Source: Rostratula benghalensis (taxonomy: Eukaryota; Chordata; Aves; Charadriiformes; Rostratulidae). Taken from it: a stretch of 64,000 nucleotides of DNA. The stretch's first letter is position 1. Each line of letters opens with the position of its first letter. Of this stretch, positions 28,886-42,843 are shown in pieces. The translations under genes were made by a program, and so were the position numbers. The notes under the pieces were generated by a model. It did not search any database. It saw only the letters and a program-made list of their open reading frames with translations, and was not told where the DNA came from. The DNA lies in contig VXAI01000159.1 in the NCBI GenBank assembly GCA_013399305.1, forward strand, positions 1,574,188 to 1,638,187, read 5' to 3'.

Positions 28886-31800
28886 AGGGCAACCCCAATC
28901 CACACACTTGGGCTGGAGCAGATCCACCTCCTTCCTGACAAGAATTACCAGATAAACTCAGTCACATGCACATAATACCACTGGAGCAAAATCCCGACCC
29001 CACAGCGTGACTGGAGATAGTTGTGTATTATTTCAATAAAATGTTTTTCTTCCTCATTTACATACATTCTGAATGTCACACTAACAGTCCTTTTCATAAA
29101 ACCCTCCGGAAAATAATTAACTTTAATAGCTCTTCTGCAGCTAAAGCTGCACAACTGGGTGGCAAATATAAATGAGCTTTCTCCAGTAAAACTTAAGTCT
29201 TCAAAAGAATTATAAGAAAAAAGAGATTACAGGTTCAGCATTGTTTCTGGGGTAAAATGTATATTTGTGATAAACGCATCAAATCCCCTAAAAACTACAC
29301 CCATTGAAACTTTGTATTTAGGCTGATTTGCTTTCCAAATCATATAGACAGCACAGTTGTGTACAATCTTTAAACAAGTACAACCACAGAGAAACGCCAA
29401 GAGATTTAAGAGAAATAAAAGCACGATCAGCTAGCTTGTAATCTTCTTTTCTCTTATTCTCCTCCCTATAGCTGCATTAAATTGCCTGTTGAGAACAATA
29501 ACATATTTGTGCTTTTATAGGTAGAATGATTTGTATTATGTAAAGATTTGGCTAACGGAGTAAAGATGCATTCACACTGAGCTGGATTACATGCTGCTAA
29601 TAATTTTCTGGATGCTCTAGGGGACTCATAATTCTGGAGGACTACAGATTAGCATTTGAATATACGCTTTGTAATACATCTCAAAGCAGACTTTTTTAAT
29701 TTGCTCTTTCCATTTTTCTAGAACCAGACTAACCAGAAATCCAATCATTGAAAGCATTTTGGAGAAAAAGGTATACCACAATCAAGTTTTTATCCCCCAC
29801 CCCCACACACTCTTAAGAGTACACATAAAATCTGCCTTCTTCCCAACTCCTACACCATTGCAATAGCTTTCATTAGAGTGTCAGACTACCAAGAATGTGT
29901 GATCAGGCTTGCAGTACTGTTCTATGCATGTGGAATAAATGGGTAACTCAACAAATAAACCAGAATCTGTTCTTCTGAATAAAAGCTCAAGCTATCTAGA
30001 AAGCTGGTTTTGCTGTGGGCTAGCTCCTGTTTCAGAATGTAATCTTGAAATGCATTATTTTAACAAAATTAATAAAATTCCTTACATTGCAAAGAAATAC
30101 ACCTCAAAATATGCTAACGGTCTTTTATATTACGTATAAAGTTTAGCATAGACCAGACTCACATATTTCTGTTTTCATGAAACACAGAACTCTTTTGGCC
30201 ACCATTTGCTAAACATTGAACTTCTTTGTAAACTCTGTATGTCTTTTCATAATTTCTGAAATACTTTGTACTTCAGAAATGTCTTGAAAGTGTACAACTA
30301 ACAAACATTAAATTCTCAGATGAATTCAATTGGGAAGCATACTATAGAGTTTCTTATTTAAGAAATTACTTTTCTTTACATTATGAGGTTCACCTAGCAA
30401 GCACGCATTCACTGGACAAAATACACTTTTCATGACCTTTGGTCTTCAGTTATAATTAGTTGTCTGATCCCAGTTGCTTACAGTGTAAACAAAGACCGAT
30501 AAACCCACATTGGCTGCCCGTATTTATTACATTACGACACAGCTGCCAACTGTCTAACCGTTCTAATAAAAAACTGTTTTCTAAGGTTTATGTTTTATTG
30601 CATGTATGACTCCCTTATTGGTTAGCATTTTGGAGTTGTGGAAAAGGTTATGAATTTAGAAACTGACTGCATTCATATCATATTTAAAACTTAATGCTAT
30701 TTTATTAAAGACATATGGGCCTCCAAAGTACACATATTAAATGTCATGTAAGAAAAGTAGCAGTTTAAATCATGGTCAAATTCATTTTTGACGTGACTCC
30801 TGAGGCTTCCCAAGATCTGAACTATTTCTTTGTAAATCTGGCAGTTTAACCACACTCATAAATCACTTTCAAAGCATATTATTTCTTAATTTTACTGCAT
30901 TAGAGAGCATTTGGCCTACACAGTGAACTGTTTGTAACCGTTATGTGAACAAAGTTGTATATTTGGTTTTACAATGTGGGGGGAAAAAAAAAAAAAAGTC
31001 TTAATTTCTCAATCCTGAATTTACTTATTTTAACCCAAATGATACATTTTCCTAATGAAACTTGCCAGAGTAAGATACGTATGATAGTTTGCTGTATTGA
31101 TGTAACAGAAAACTCCATCTCCAGTTTCAAGCTCAAGTATTAGAAACACAAAGGCCATTGTAATGTAATCATTAAGCAAATATCCTACAAGTTCTTTTAC
31201 AAGAATGAACGCGTAACGTTTTCAAGCCCCACCAAGGTTGAAAGAGAAATGAATCATCTTTAGGACAATGCACATGCATTCACTGGACACCTTGATGTAA
31301 TGACATCTGATATGTTAGAATTGAAGCATACCTTAAATACACTTACAAATTAGACATACATAACTTAAGGGCAGATTCCCTGGCAGCTCAAGTCACAAGA
31401 AACCCTAGCTCCAAAATAGATCAGTCACAGTACAGCATTCAAAGTAATGCCATTTTTGAAACATGATTGTCTTTATTTATCAGAGAAGTTCCTAATGGCA
31501 GAGTTAATAACAATTGGTATGTTTTCCTATGAACATATTGTCCTTGGATGTCATGAATAACAAATATAAATTAGAACAATTTACTGAAAAGCTTTACACT
31601 GTCACTAATTCTTTCAAACAGAATACCAGTTTCTGTCACAATTTTGTTTCGTTCACACAGGCCCTCATTTTCCCCATAAACAAGGACATGCAACCACAGC
31701 CACCAAATCCTAAATGTTTTACGTCAGATCCATTGCCTGCAAGATGGACAAAATGCTCTTCAGTCTAGGTTTTCAAGAAAGTTAAAACATTGGTCTGTAC

Positions 31801-34769
31801 ATTGGATAGGAAAAACTCTAAAAGAAAAAAAAAAAACACCCCAACCTGAAAATTCAAAGCTCAGAGATATCACATGTCATTTTGGTGGAAGATTTCTTTT
31901 CTCCTTGTATTTTAGCACAATGAGGTTAGCATCGGCTTCAACATTCAAAAGCTGGAACTAAAATCTGTAAGTTCAATATGATTTTAAGGGAGCAGAAGAA
32001 AATGTGCTGCATCCTTTTACTTTTACAAAGGGAGCAGTTTTAGACATTCATTAGACAAAATAGTTCAGGTTTTCTTACAAAATATCCCATAGACCTATAC
32101 ATTTCTGGGTAAGGGTTGAGACAAGGAGAGAAATATTAGTCCTTCTCTGAAAAGAAATTATTAATTCTTTTTCCTGAAATAATTCATAAACCAGTTACAA
32201 ATTGGTCATGTTCTTAGTCATTAATGAAGAGAGAATGACTGATATGCCTGAGCTTTTAGGAGGTGACCTCATCACTACCTGTGTGCCTTTTGGACCAAAC
32301 TCTGGCTGGCGTTTGTGCGTGGGAGGATTATTATTCTAACGCTCTGGTGTTCTTGACCTGTCAATATTTTGCAGCACACAATCTCTCTTTTAGTGTAACA
32401 GGAAAGTCAGGATTCAGCTGCTTAAACACAAGCTGCTTCTGCCATTTTAGCCACCTTACAGTGTCTGGACCCAGCTTCCCATCATAGCTCCAGAAAAGCT
32501 TGCATCTTCCATAGATACTTATCTGCCATCCCTACAGGGACCTGTCATGTATTTTAGGGTATCTGAACTACACCGCTATTTTTAGGTGCTTTCATTGTTT
32601 CTGAAGTGATTAGAAATATTATCCAATATCAAGTCCATTCATTTTACCTCCCCTTTTGTTCCTGTCCTTTCATTCCATCCATCTAATACGACTATGGCAG
32701 CACTAAAACCAATCTAGCATTCATTTCACAATTGGATGCTATGCAATGTGCTTGCACCACATTTTATATGACAAAGGCATGGTCCTTCATCCCCCGATAT
32801 AATTTAGGTCTTCACACCTGAACTTGTGTGAAGATAAAATCCACTTCTGTAGAATCAGGGTCAACAGAGTTACCACAGACATCATTAAAAATATCATTGT
32901 TCAATTAAAAACTTTTTGCTAGTAGTATGCAAGACCAAAGAATACTAGGGGAATAACAATTTGCAGAGTATGACATGTTGAAGGCACTCTATTTCTTATT
33001 TGATTATTTACTTCTTTGGTCTGGACATAGAAACCTCACTACCACAAAGCTGTCAACTATATCACAAGAGAAAGTTTCTTGAAAAATTTACATTAATGAA
33101 GGAAAGTAGTACTTTAAGGCAGAAAAAGAGAAAAAAACCCATGAGAATCAAGACCATATAGAAAACAATAAGAATCAAGTACAGGGCAAAAAGGCAAAAG
33201 GAAATAAGGAGAAAATTTATAGCAGAGAAATAGAAAAGTACCATGAAATGCAGAAAAAATCAGTAATTAAGATCCTAGGATTTACCAACAAGAGAAGAGA
33301 CGACTGAAAAACACAAGACTACAAAGAGATGTAATGACAACAACTATTTAGAATCTATATAAAGCGACTTGCAATTATTCATTTCATGGATGTTAAATTG
33401 AACGTGGATGTCCAATTAAACAACTCTTATTATCTAAAATTCTATAAACCTTTAGCTCTTTTTTCCTTCTTCAAAACATCAACAATGAAAAACTATGTGC
33501 TACATAGGTTGATGTAAAAGAACAAGTCGTAATTACGAGGGCATGACCTAAAATAATGATTTAAAAATTCACAAAATGTCGCTCTGTATGTGTGAATCAC
33601 CTTTCCAAAAACCATTCAGTAACATATCTGACACAGAGGATGCCAAGGGTCTTGGTTAAGTTAATGTAAAATACAAATGTTTACCTCATGATCTTCCATG
33701 ATAGCATGTTGTCCCATACTGAGAAGACCACACAGCAAATAATTTTTGTCTTCATTTGTAGTCGCCCTTGTGACCGCATTTACTTTTAGCAGCTGGTAAG
33801 CTTTTGATGGGTCAGTGAAACAGCAAAGGCAGGTCTTAACACATCATACATATACATACACTGAAAAGCTTGCTGTGAAAACTGTATGTCGTGCAATCAC
33901 AGTCAAAATAAGCAATAAATATACACTCAGCCATGACAGCTCCTCCCAACCTTTGAACCAGGTGCTTCACATTCACAAAATTAGAAGTAGACCCTTTGGT
34001 AGTGGTAGTTTGCCACTGATGTCCTCTCTCAGAAATCTTGGTGTAACAAGCAGCTTTCAAAAAAAAAATAATTATAACTGGACCTATGTTTCATGGCTAG
34101 GAATTATCATCCATTCTAACCATCACACTTAAGACTACAACTATTCCTATGGGAATGATTCATTAGGCATATTTGAGAGTATATGAGACACAATGCTTCA
34201 AAGTCCAGTAACAACATCAGAAGAATCACCTATAGGAACAAATGGATAGGCATAAGCTAGCTCAGAGTTTTTCCAATGCCATATTAAATACAATATTTTA
34301 TTTTATTTTTTTACGAAATGCAACACGTGAACAACTCCTATGACTACCAGTGGTGTTAACTGATAATGAGATCCAGTGCATTAGTTTTTCTGTTAAGAAG
34401 AACTACAGAGCAATGCAGGGAGCTCTGATTCTACAGCAGCAGTGTTTCCACTTCCAAAAAAGAAAAAAAGAAACAAAATTTATAGCATAAAATTCCAGCC
34501 ATATTGAGCCATTGGGAATTTAAACTAATCGTGATTTTTGCCCTACTGTCTGATATCACAGCACTACATTCTGCTGTGTGCGTTCTGTTAAGTAGACTGA
34601 ATAGGCTGATCACAAGACAAAAGCCAGACCATATGCTTGCAGCATCTAATAATTGAAGTTTCCATAGTTCTGAACCCACAAACAGAAAAAATAATAATAA
34701 TATAAAGCCCTACAGCAGTAATAAACAAGTTGTCATGCTAGTTTCTTCAATTAAATAGATGTCTTAATG

Positions 34770-34850
34770 ATATACAGTGCTTATTGCCATTCATCAGAGA
34801 ATGTCCAAGTGCTTTACAAATATTAAGTCTTACAAAGGGATCAATTTGCT
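34770..34850. mobile_element. Possible ancient SINE/LINE tail remnant
   Basis: CCAAGTGCTTTACAAATATTAA resembles the CACTTTACAAA...TTAA block seen in ancient MIR-like and related amniote repeats. Sequence on either side is too diverged to name a family. Confidence 0.3.
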
Positions 34851-37800
34851 CACTACTACTGAAAGACAGACACCTTTTGGGTGCAAAGTAGCAGGTGGTT
34901 AACTAGCACACTGCAACACTACATAACAGTTTAGGGCAGAAGGTGGAGAAGAATGCCTTAGTAAATGGAGACTGCAGAGAAATCCATGGAGGCAGAATGT
35001 AATTACCTGAATTGGAATCAGGCCAGGGCTTCAGGAGTAACACCCCTTCCGATGTGAAAAGTGCACTGGGATCACTAATGGCTAAAAGGATGCTGGCTTC
35101 ATGACAATCATACACTTTTTCTAAAGGAATAATTTTAGAAAAGAGATACCACTTTTTGCATCCTATATCTTCAATAGCAATTAGATACCAAAACAGAGTC
35201 CACATAGTACCTTCCTAAAGAACTAATTATATATTAGTTTTTCAGGAATTATCACCACAAAAACAAGCAATGAAGAAGAATTTTTTCCCCTACCCTAACA
35301 TACATATGACCCACACATGTCTATTCTTCCTTCTCAACAGCTGGAAGAACAGGGAATACATTCCTTTGCCATTTCAGCAGCTGCACGCTTACAGCTCAGT
35401 TCCTCCTGTTGAAATTCATTGCTTTTCTCTCATTTGCTGACTGAGGTTCTTTCTCTCTAATCACATGACTTCTCATATGTGAAGATACGAAATACAGAAA
35501 AAACCACAATCCACTCCCTTAAAATGTCTTAGCTCGGAGGTTAAAGTACCACATGTATGCTTTTTACTTTTCAAGAACTTTGTAACTCAGACTCCCATCT
35601 TCACCTTTACTATCTCAAGTGGTTTTGCTTCCTCTTTGGATAATGAACCTTTTCTTCCCTCTGTTGGTTGCTTTTTCCCTAGGCTGCCTTTCGGCTTGCT
35701 TTAAAAAGTAGGCACTTGGAATTAAATTCTTTACCAACAGGCCTTAGCAGATTGCTTTAGATCCCCTTCTTAATTCCACCTTTTCCAGGAGCAAGAGCTT
35801 CCTCAGATGATGCACAAATTCACAGCCAGATCAAATTTACTGTTAGGTTTCTCACTAGAACAAAATTCTCTGTAGCAAGTGCAACACTAGTCTGTTATTG
35901 ATGCTATACAAAGACAGTGGGATCTATAGCACAACTTGAACCAAAGAATGGAATCCATGGCTCTCATTCATATGCCCATTTAATTCAATATATAATCAAA
36001 GGAAATGTAAAAGAAGCCACCACGTATTGCTAATTATGGAATTATTTCATTCAGAGACTACATATTATGCAAGATTCAAACTACAGTTGTACCACTTATT
36101 GACCTGTATTCTTATAGATTGCAACTGGTCCGGTCCACATATCACGCTCCACAGTATCTCAGGGGTGTCGTCTGTAAAACTTCATTAGCCATTTGATGAA
36201 CTACCACCTTTCTCCTTATTAGTCTGGTATATAACTTCCCACTCACACCCTTAAGACCTTTATCGCTTCTACAGCTACAATAATTAGATCCCCCATTTCT
36301 CAAAATCGCATGTCACTGATTTGCCCTGCAAGCACCGTGAGATGTGATAGCAGATTTTATCTCCCAGCATTGAATCAAGACATATCCATATCTTGGGAAT
36401 TGATTTTTTTGTTGCTACAAAAATTGAGAACAGCTTTAGTGACATCTTTAAAGACTTCCGAACAAATTATTCTCCAATTTGTGAAAATCACAGCTAAAAT
36501 TCCATCTCTGCATTCTCTGTGCTTTGTGGTAAGCACACATACCCATACCAAATAGATGGCTGCTATTGCAATGGGACTATCCAGGGTATATTTTCAGAGA
36601 CAGAGAGGCAGAAACTACTATTTGATGTTTCAAGGAATGGATCGTATCCACAAGGTGCTCTTTTCAACTAATTGGATAATAGCAACATACAAGAATCTAA
36701 ACTTCCAAATTAAGTAAAACAAAATAAAATTAAAAAGCCATCAGTATACCATAAGCAATCAGAAAATAGAAGGAAAAATATAAGGTAATATCTCATTTCT
36801 CCAACACCTTCATCACTTTCTAGCGTTGGAATTGCGCAAAGCTTTTCTTATTTCTTATTCCACCTTATAGTTATTCCCCTGCAGGCCAAAGAAAGGCTTA
36901 GGTCAATATGTCATGCACCAGTTTTAGAAAATAAGTAAGGTCCACCAGCTTAGAAAAAAATATGCAAGTGCTATTCGCACACTATTATGTCATAAAAATT
37001 TTATATAGGTATGCTTGCTTACATTTATTTTGGATCATGGGATTTGTTTGAGATAATGGGATTTTAAAAATGAAAATTTTTAAATGACCAAATTTAGCTT
37101 TGTCAGCTTAGTTCTAGCAAGGACCACTCTTGTATCAGGCAGATCCTATTTAGCAATGTTTTCTTCTACACTGCAGAAGTGTTCATACATAGAAATATAA
37201 AATACTGTGCTTTTTTCCAATTATCCTTTATTCCTAATTTTGATGAGTCATTAGGAGATTATGAACCAATCATGATATGGACTCTAGCTTAAAATACTTA
37301 TACCATCCAAATAGCAAAATGGATACTTCTTTGTGCCAAGTAGCAGCAAGATTGCCACAATGTCTTTGAAGTCAATGTTATTTACCTCATCAGAGGCTAG
37401 GTTGGACTCTTACATTTGTGACGTGGTTCTGTTTTAGAACGTGAAAACTTGACATCTGGATGATAAAAAACCCTATTATGTAGGAGCTGTCTCAAAGAAG
37501 TATCTTACTAGCTAGCACTTCTTTGACACAATGATTCTTTACACTTTAAAAGCCCTTTGCTCTATATCTGGTTAAAATGATGTAAATTCATAAGCCAAGA
37601 TGTCTACACAATGGTGCTGATAAAAACGAAAAAAAAATGCAAGCAACACATACATTCGCCAAAGTTTTATCTGTCACCTTTTATGTACTTTTTAAAACCA
37701 GCCCAATTTTCTTAATTTAGGGAAGGAAAAAAAGGTCTATGAGATGTATTAGCAAAAAAACCTTGCCAAAATACTTGGAAGTAGGTAAGATATATTCTTG

Positions 37801-38656
37801 TTAAACAGTTAAGGACAAAAATTACTAGAACCGCTCCTTATGCCTCATCTGATTTTAATAGAATTTGAAAAAGCATGTATCAGCATTGGTGACTTTGATA
37901 ATGAGGTTTTCCTATGCACTTAAACACAAGAATACTGACAATGAGCTGAAAGCAGTGCTGTAGATTTTAGTTCACCTTATTTCTTAAGCTGTACTACCTA
38001 AATATTTCCTCTTCCTATCATAATAATATAATCTCACTCTCCCCTCAGTTAAGAGGGTGAGCAAGATCACATTATGTGAAACACAGATATTAGACTTGCC
38101 TTTCTGCTTAAGTGTCTCCATCTTAGATCCTTAGAGAACAAACGCTCTGTCAGGTTTTGTAATTATTAGTTGTGATGATAACAATATATTCCAAAAACAC
38201 CTAACTGCCATCTTTTGTTATTTCCTTGATACCCACTGGACAAGATATTTTTGCAGAAGTTGCAAGAAAGCACAATAGCTCCACGTAATATTAAGTCAGT
38301 TACTTGGAAGCCAACCCATGGATATCCACCGATGATTTGATCCTACGAGCTGCAAGACTGTTTCACGTGACTAAATGCACACTCCTTGCTTTTTCCAGTA
38401 TAAATAAAACTGATAAAAATGTTAACCTTAAAAATGCAGTATGCTAAAAAGTAGTTCTTGTCAGAGAGTTTACAAAATCCTGGGAAATATGCCTATTTTA
38501 TAAAAGCAAGAGCACTGACCCAGTATTAAGCAATTAAATTTATATTTAAATAGACCTACAACAGTGTGCATTCATAGGAACTCACTTTAGATATGATGGA
38601 TACACCCACATTTTATCATCTAGATTAAATGATCATGAATATAGGCCTTTAAAATA

Positions 38657-38692
38657 TGAAATTATGACATGCTCTGATACATCATAATTTCA
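38657..38692. repeat. Short hairpin, 11-base arms, 14-base loop
   Basis: TGAAATTATGA at 38,657-38,667 pairs with TCATAATTTCA at 38,682-38,692. It is too short for a microRNA precursor. Confidence 0.8.
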
Positions 38693-39343
38693 GTTTGTTT
38701 ATTTATACCACATGCAAAATAAAAATATGGCGTCTTAAAATGTATTTTCAAATCACATTCTGTTTTGCATCTCTAAGTTTTAAAGATGAAACAGTTTCAA
38801 TTCGTACACCTACAAACCAAAGAAGGGTACGGTTTTAAATAATTATGTCAAGAAATGACAACTGTACTCTTTGTAGAAGCAGGGATGAATAATTACAAAG
38901 CTGGGACATAATTAAGCAATTTTGACTGTCGTATTCTTGAGCTGTCTTTCTGATGTGAAGTGCTGTCATGCCCAGAAACACACTTCACACTGGACAGGCA
39001 TCTTCCACTTTGATCTACACTTATGCCAGTGAAATGAGGTCATGGTCTGGTCATTAAAAGAGGCTTCCTCATCTGGCTCAATGCCTCTTATCCAGCCAGG
39101 CTTACCCAATCTTTATTAAAATCAGGCATGATACAATGTTCAATATTTTGACAAAAGAAAACATAAACATCGCAGGATAATGAAGTTTAGCTCACACATA
39201 GTGAGATGAAAGACTGCATTCTAACATTAAACTGTTTTCTAATAAATGACTGCATCTTTCCATAAGACAGTCACATCACAAACAGATGCATTCTAAACAA
39301 AGGATGAAATGAAGCAAAGCACAAGAAAGTGCAGTGTTCTGTT

Positions 39344-39386
39344 AAAAAAAAAAAAAAAAGAAAAAAAGAAAAAAAAAAAGAAAAAA
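39344..39386. repeat. A-rich microsatellite
   Basis: A 16-base A run followed by A blocks interrupted by single G. Confidence 0.95.
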
Positions 39387-42064
39387 TAGAGTAAAATGAA
39401 AGTAAAAAAATGTATACAAAATAAAATATTTATGACTTAGTGATGACTGGTGATTGCTAGATACTTTTGCATTTGAGTAAACACAAGCTAGTCAGATGGA
39501 AATTTCTTGCTTTTATTCTCATTTTGTGTACTTTTTCTTGGTGGGGTATTTTGCTCTCCCAAGTATTTCTTGTCAAGACTAAAATGAAAACAACTCCCCA
39601 CATCACAGCCTCTTTAGATCATCAGTCTGCTTTTTATGCTGAATAAGCCATACCATCTCCTGCTTATCTTAATGGGGGGAAAAAACCTCACCTAACTTAG
39701 GATTTTTTGGTTGGTTTTTTTTTCTGAAAAAGCAAGTCTGATAGGCTCACTGTTATTCCTACGTCTGGCAGAATATTTCCATTTGGCATCCACCAACCTA
39801 AATACTAATCACTCCGTTCCTGGCAAGCACAGGCTGACACAGTGGCTACTGCCTTAGGGGGAAGGGAAAAAAAAAGCCTTCTTAGGGAGTTCACTGTCAT
39901 CAGGGTCTTATATCACCAGATCAACATCTTCAGGAGTTTTTTTGAGGACCATTACTGGGTGTGCTGCAGTCTTCCTGTTACCTTCCTCCAAGGTGTACCC
40001 TCCTCTAACAAGTTTCAGAAAGCTTAAAATATATTACTACTACCTGACTCTAAAATTTGGCTGAAGCTGGTCAAAAATCTCAACAAATAGATGGGAGGGG
40101 ATCTAATAAACAGAGAGAGAGCACAAGATTCAGGAAAACTGAAGGCTGAAGAGATTATGTATTCAATACATACCATAAGATAGAATTTGAAAGTATAGTT
40201 ACTGTGCACATGATCTTTGTGATAAATAGAGGAATGTTGTTTGTTATGGTCTTGGAGTAGAGCTATAAATAGCTATATACACACATATCTGCATCTGAAC
40301 ACATACATGGAGAGCGGACTCTAGGAGTCTTCTCAGACATAAAAAGAGTTTGCATGCGTGCCTACTGTAAGCATGAATATCCTAGGAAACAAGCACGAAT
40401 TCAAAACAATTTAAAGAGGTTTATAATATCTGTTCTGCATCCAATTTAATATTTATTTTAAATTAGCCACTTCTGTAATATGTGTATAATATTGTATGAT
40501 GAGGGTAATTTTGCAGCACCTTAAGTAGCATTAATTCATGCGACAAAAAGCATTTACAATGATTTTACCATCAGCAATTTGTATCAAACCATTTATAAAG
40601 AAGAAAAAAACCCTTTAGTATGGCAATAACAACAGTAAATTTGAGCCTTCTGCAAATTTGCTGAAATAAATGTCTGTTTTATCATAAGACTTAGTGGGTA
40701 AATAATTCAAAACTATACAAAAGGTTCAATTACAGGTATAAAAGATAAAGATATTACCACTATATCTGTGAAGTAATTTACCCTTAGCTATTGACTTAGA
40801 AAGAGGTTTCATCCAGACAAGGAAATTCAGATTTAAGGAACAGGTACTTTTTTCCTTTTCTTAAGTTGGTTAAAATTCAAAAAGCAGTCTCTTAAATGAA
40901 AAATCTATTACCAGTAAAATTTTAAAAATGCTTCACCAGATCAAAAATCTGATTATATATGCAAAATTATAAAATAAGACATGTTATATCTAACACACTT
41001 GAGCTGTTGCATTTGGTCAGATTCGGCAGAGATGGTTTGCTGTGATTAAGATATCCACAGCAGCTTAGAAATAAATTATTTCATTTAATACATATACAAA
41101 GCTGAAATAACCAAAGGCAGTAGTAAACAATATATCAAAGCTACGCTCATACCAGAACCGTTAACATTTTAGTAGTTATAAATGAATCACTCTGTAATAA
41201 TCTGTTATGCACTGCAATTGTACTTGTGATAATGCACTTATCTAGCAACACTGTTGTGCTACCAAACAGTGCATTTCCATAACTGCTACATTATTATTCA
41301 GCATTATTGGAAATATGCAATAAATTATTGATGGCATATTTCAGAGAACAAAACTGAAAACTTGAGGGGAGTTTTGCAGAAGGTCTGCAGCGCTGAAACA
41401 CTCTGAAGCTCAGATTGCTGTTATTGTGTATTGATCAACAACGGGAAAAGAAGGGAAAGTGGAAAATTCACATTTGCATTCTGTTTACATCCGCAGTATG
41501 CCCAGAGTTGATGCAGGTGGTATCAGAAGCTCAGATTATGGAAACTGTCTCTCTGATGTTGTCAATGGTTATAAGCAGGACACCACATTAAGTAAACATC
41601 ATACAAAATTAGAATCAGCTGCTCCACTAAAAGCCAATAAACACCACAGGTGTGAGCTCTACGATAGACGTTTGTGTTTTAACATACAAGGCAGGGGACA
41701 ACTTGTCATAAAAATTACATTCTTTCACAAAAGCATATCACACAGTTGTTACATATCTTTAGACAGGGTAAAAATATTCTTTTAAGCTCAGTGACACACA
41801 TTAGTTATTCTGTTATAAGAAACAGAAGTTGGAAACCAAAAATTTGATAACATAAACACAGTCCATTAAATGTAACAGTAAAGTTTTATATTAAACCACA
41901 GAAAAATTACTAAGGCTTTTATCCCTCACCTGACCACATTTACCAGTCCTTTCATTTGAAAGGTTTTGTCTGCTATTTTATGAAAAGACTCAGCTGAGCT
42001 TTCGCAGTTATTTTAAAACATTGTTCATGGATCACATTGTTGTTACTTCCATTTACACTCCTAC

Positions 42065-42191
42065 CTTGGCATCCTTGGGCTTAACCACTTTCATGAAGGC
42101 TCCTCTTACCAAAGCTTCCTCTCTCTCCCTCCTGGTTACCTTCCGAGTATCCAGAAATTTCAGGTTTGTCAATTTGTGTAGGACAAAATAT
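42065..42191 (-). CDS. LRMDA: LRMDA internal coding exon, LRR-cap segment
   Basis: Seen here: 127 coding bases on the minus strand, with acceptor TCTCTATCAG and donor GCCAAG|GTAGGA. The first base completes the Arg codon split from the previous exon. The next 42 codons include [19 protein letters not shown], then [20 protein letters not shown], and end DAK in phase 0. The pattern of an LRR-like strand, the FLD turn and a basic/acidic VTxxEREEA helix is an LRR-cap, which closes a leucine-rich-repeat domain. The sequence is very close to human LRMDA as I recall it and is the best single proof of the gene. In human the remaining C-terminal tail follows from another exon. No segment encoding such a tail was found below this exon, so the transcript probably continues past position 1. 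Confidence 0.96.
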
Positions 42192-42824
42192 CTGATAGAG
42201 AGCAAAATGCACACAGTTAAAAATCCACTAATAGGCAAAGACATACGCATAGACTGAACAACTAAAAAATAACAACAACAAACAGCAATAGCTTTTGGTT
42301 TCTATCTCTGTTCACCTTTTTCATGCAATGAAGCTTATGTAAAAATTTATTATACTTACTTTAATCTCTCAAATGGAGCTTACTGTAAGCTGCCCATAAC
42401 AATTTAATAAACGATGGATCAAGCAGATAGAAAAATGATCACCATGGGCATGTATGTTCTCTATAGGTATTAGGGAGGTATAAAGTACACCCAGAAATAG
42501 AAAATATTGGGAATTGTTTTGAATTGCCAGTTTGGAAAAAATACTTTTGAGTGATTCCAAAGATTCCATCTCACATTGCAGAGGCGAACCTACCTGAAAC
42601 ATGGGAAAGTGCCAGCTATCATCTCTGAAAGATTTCTCAGCAAGAATTTATTTGCCAACACTTCTTCAGATTTTTATTATATTTTTCTAAAACAACAATG
42701 ATCAGTGACATTAAAGACACGTGAACAGAAAATCAGGGAGTGTAATCTGTTTTCTAGCACACATCCAAAACACCATCCTTTGTCTTGAAAGGACTGTATG
42801 TCAGTGTTCAAAACTCTGAACTTC

Positions 42825-42843
42825 AAAAAAAAAAAAAAAAAAA
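42825..42843. repeat. Poly-A tract (19 A)
   Basis: Uninterrupted A run about 630 bases from the LRMDA cap exon. Confidence 0.95.

Larger units (their letters stand above)
1..42064 (-). other. LRMDA: LRMDA downstream intron (5' part only; continues beyond window)
   Basis: It starts with donor GTAGGAGTG on the minus strand and has no recognisable next LRMDA exon. About 42 kb of mostly unremarkable AT-rich DNA follows, holding a CR1 fragment at 1.63-1.71 kb, homopolymers, short duplications, a motif-rich block near 11.0 kb, an assembly gap at 18.78 kb and a small hairpin at 38.66 kb. Other stretches were read on both strands and held nothing I can support. It could contain unrecognised exons of this or another transcript. 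Confidence 0.7.

Noticed and set aside
35007..35205. Minus-strand open stretch ending at CAG|GTAATT
   Set aside because: The donor is fair but the acceptor is ambiguous and the translation matches nothing I know. It fits chance.
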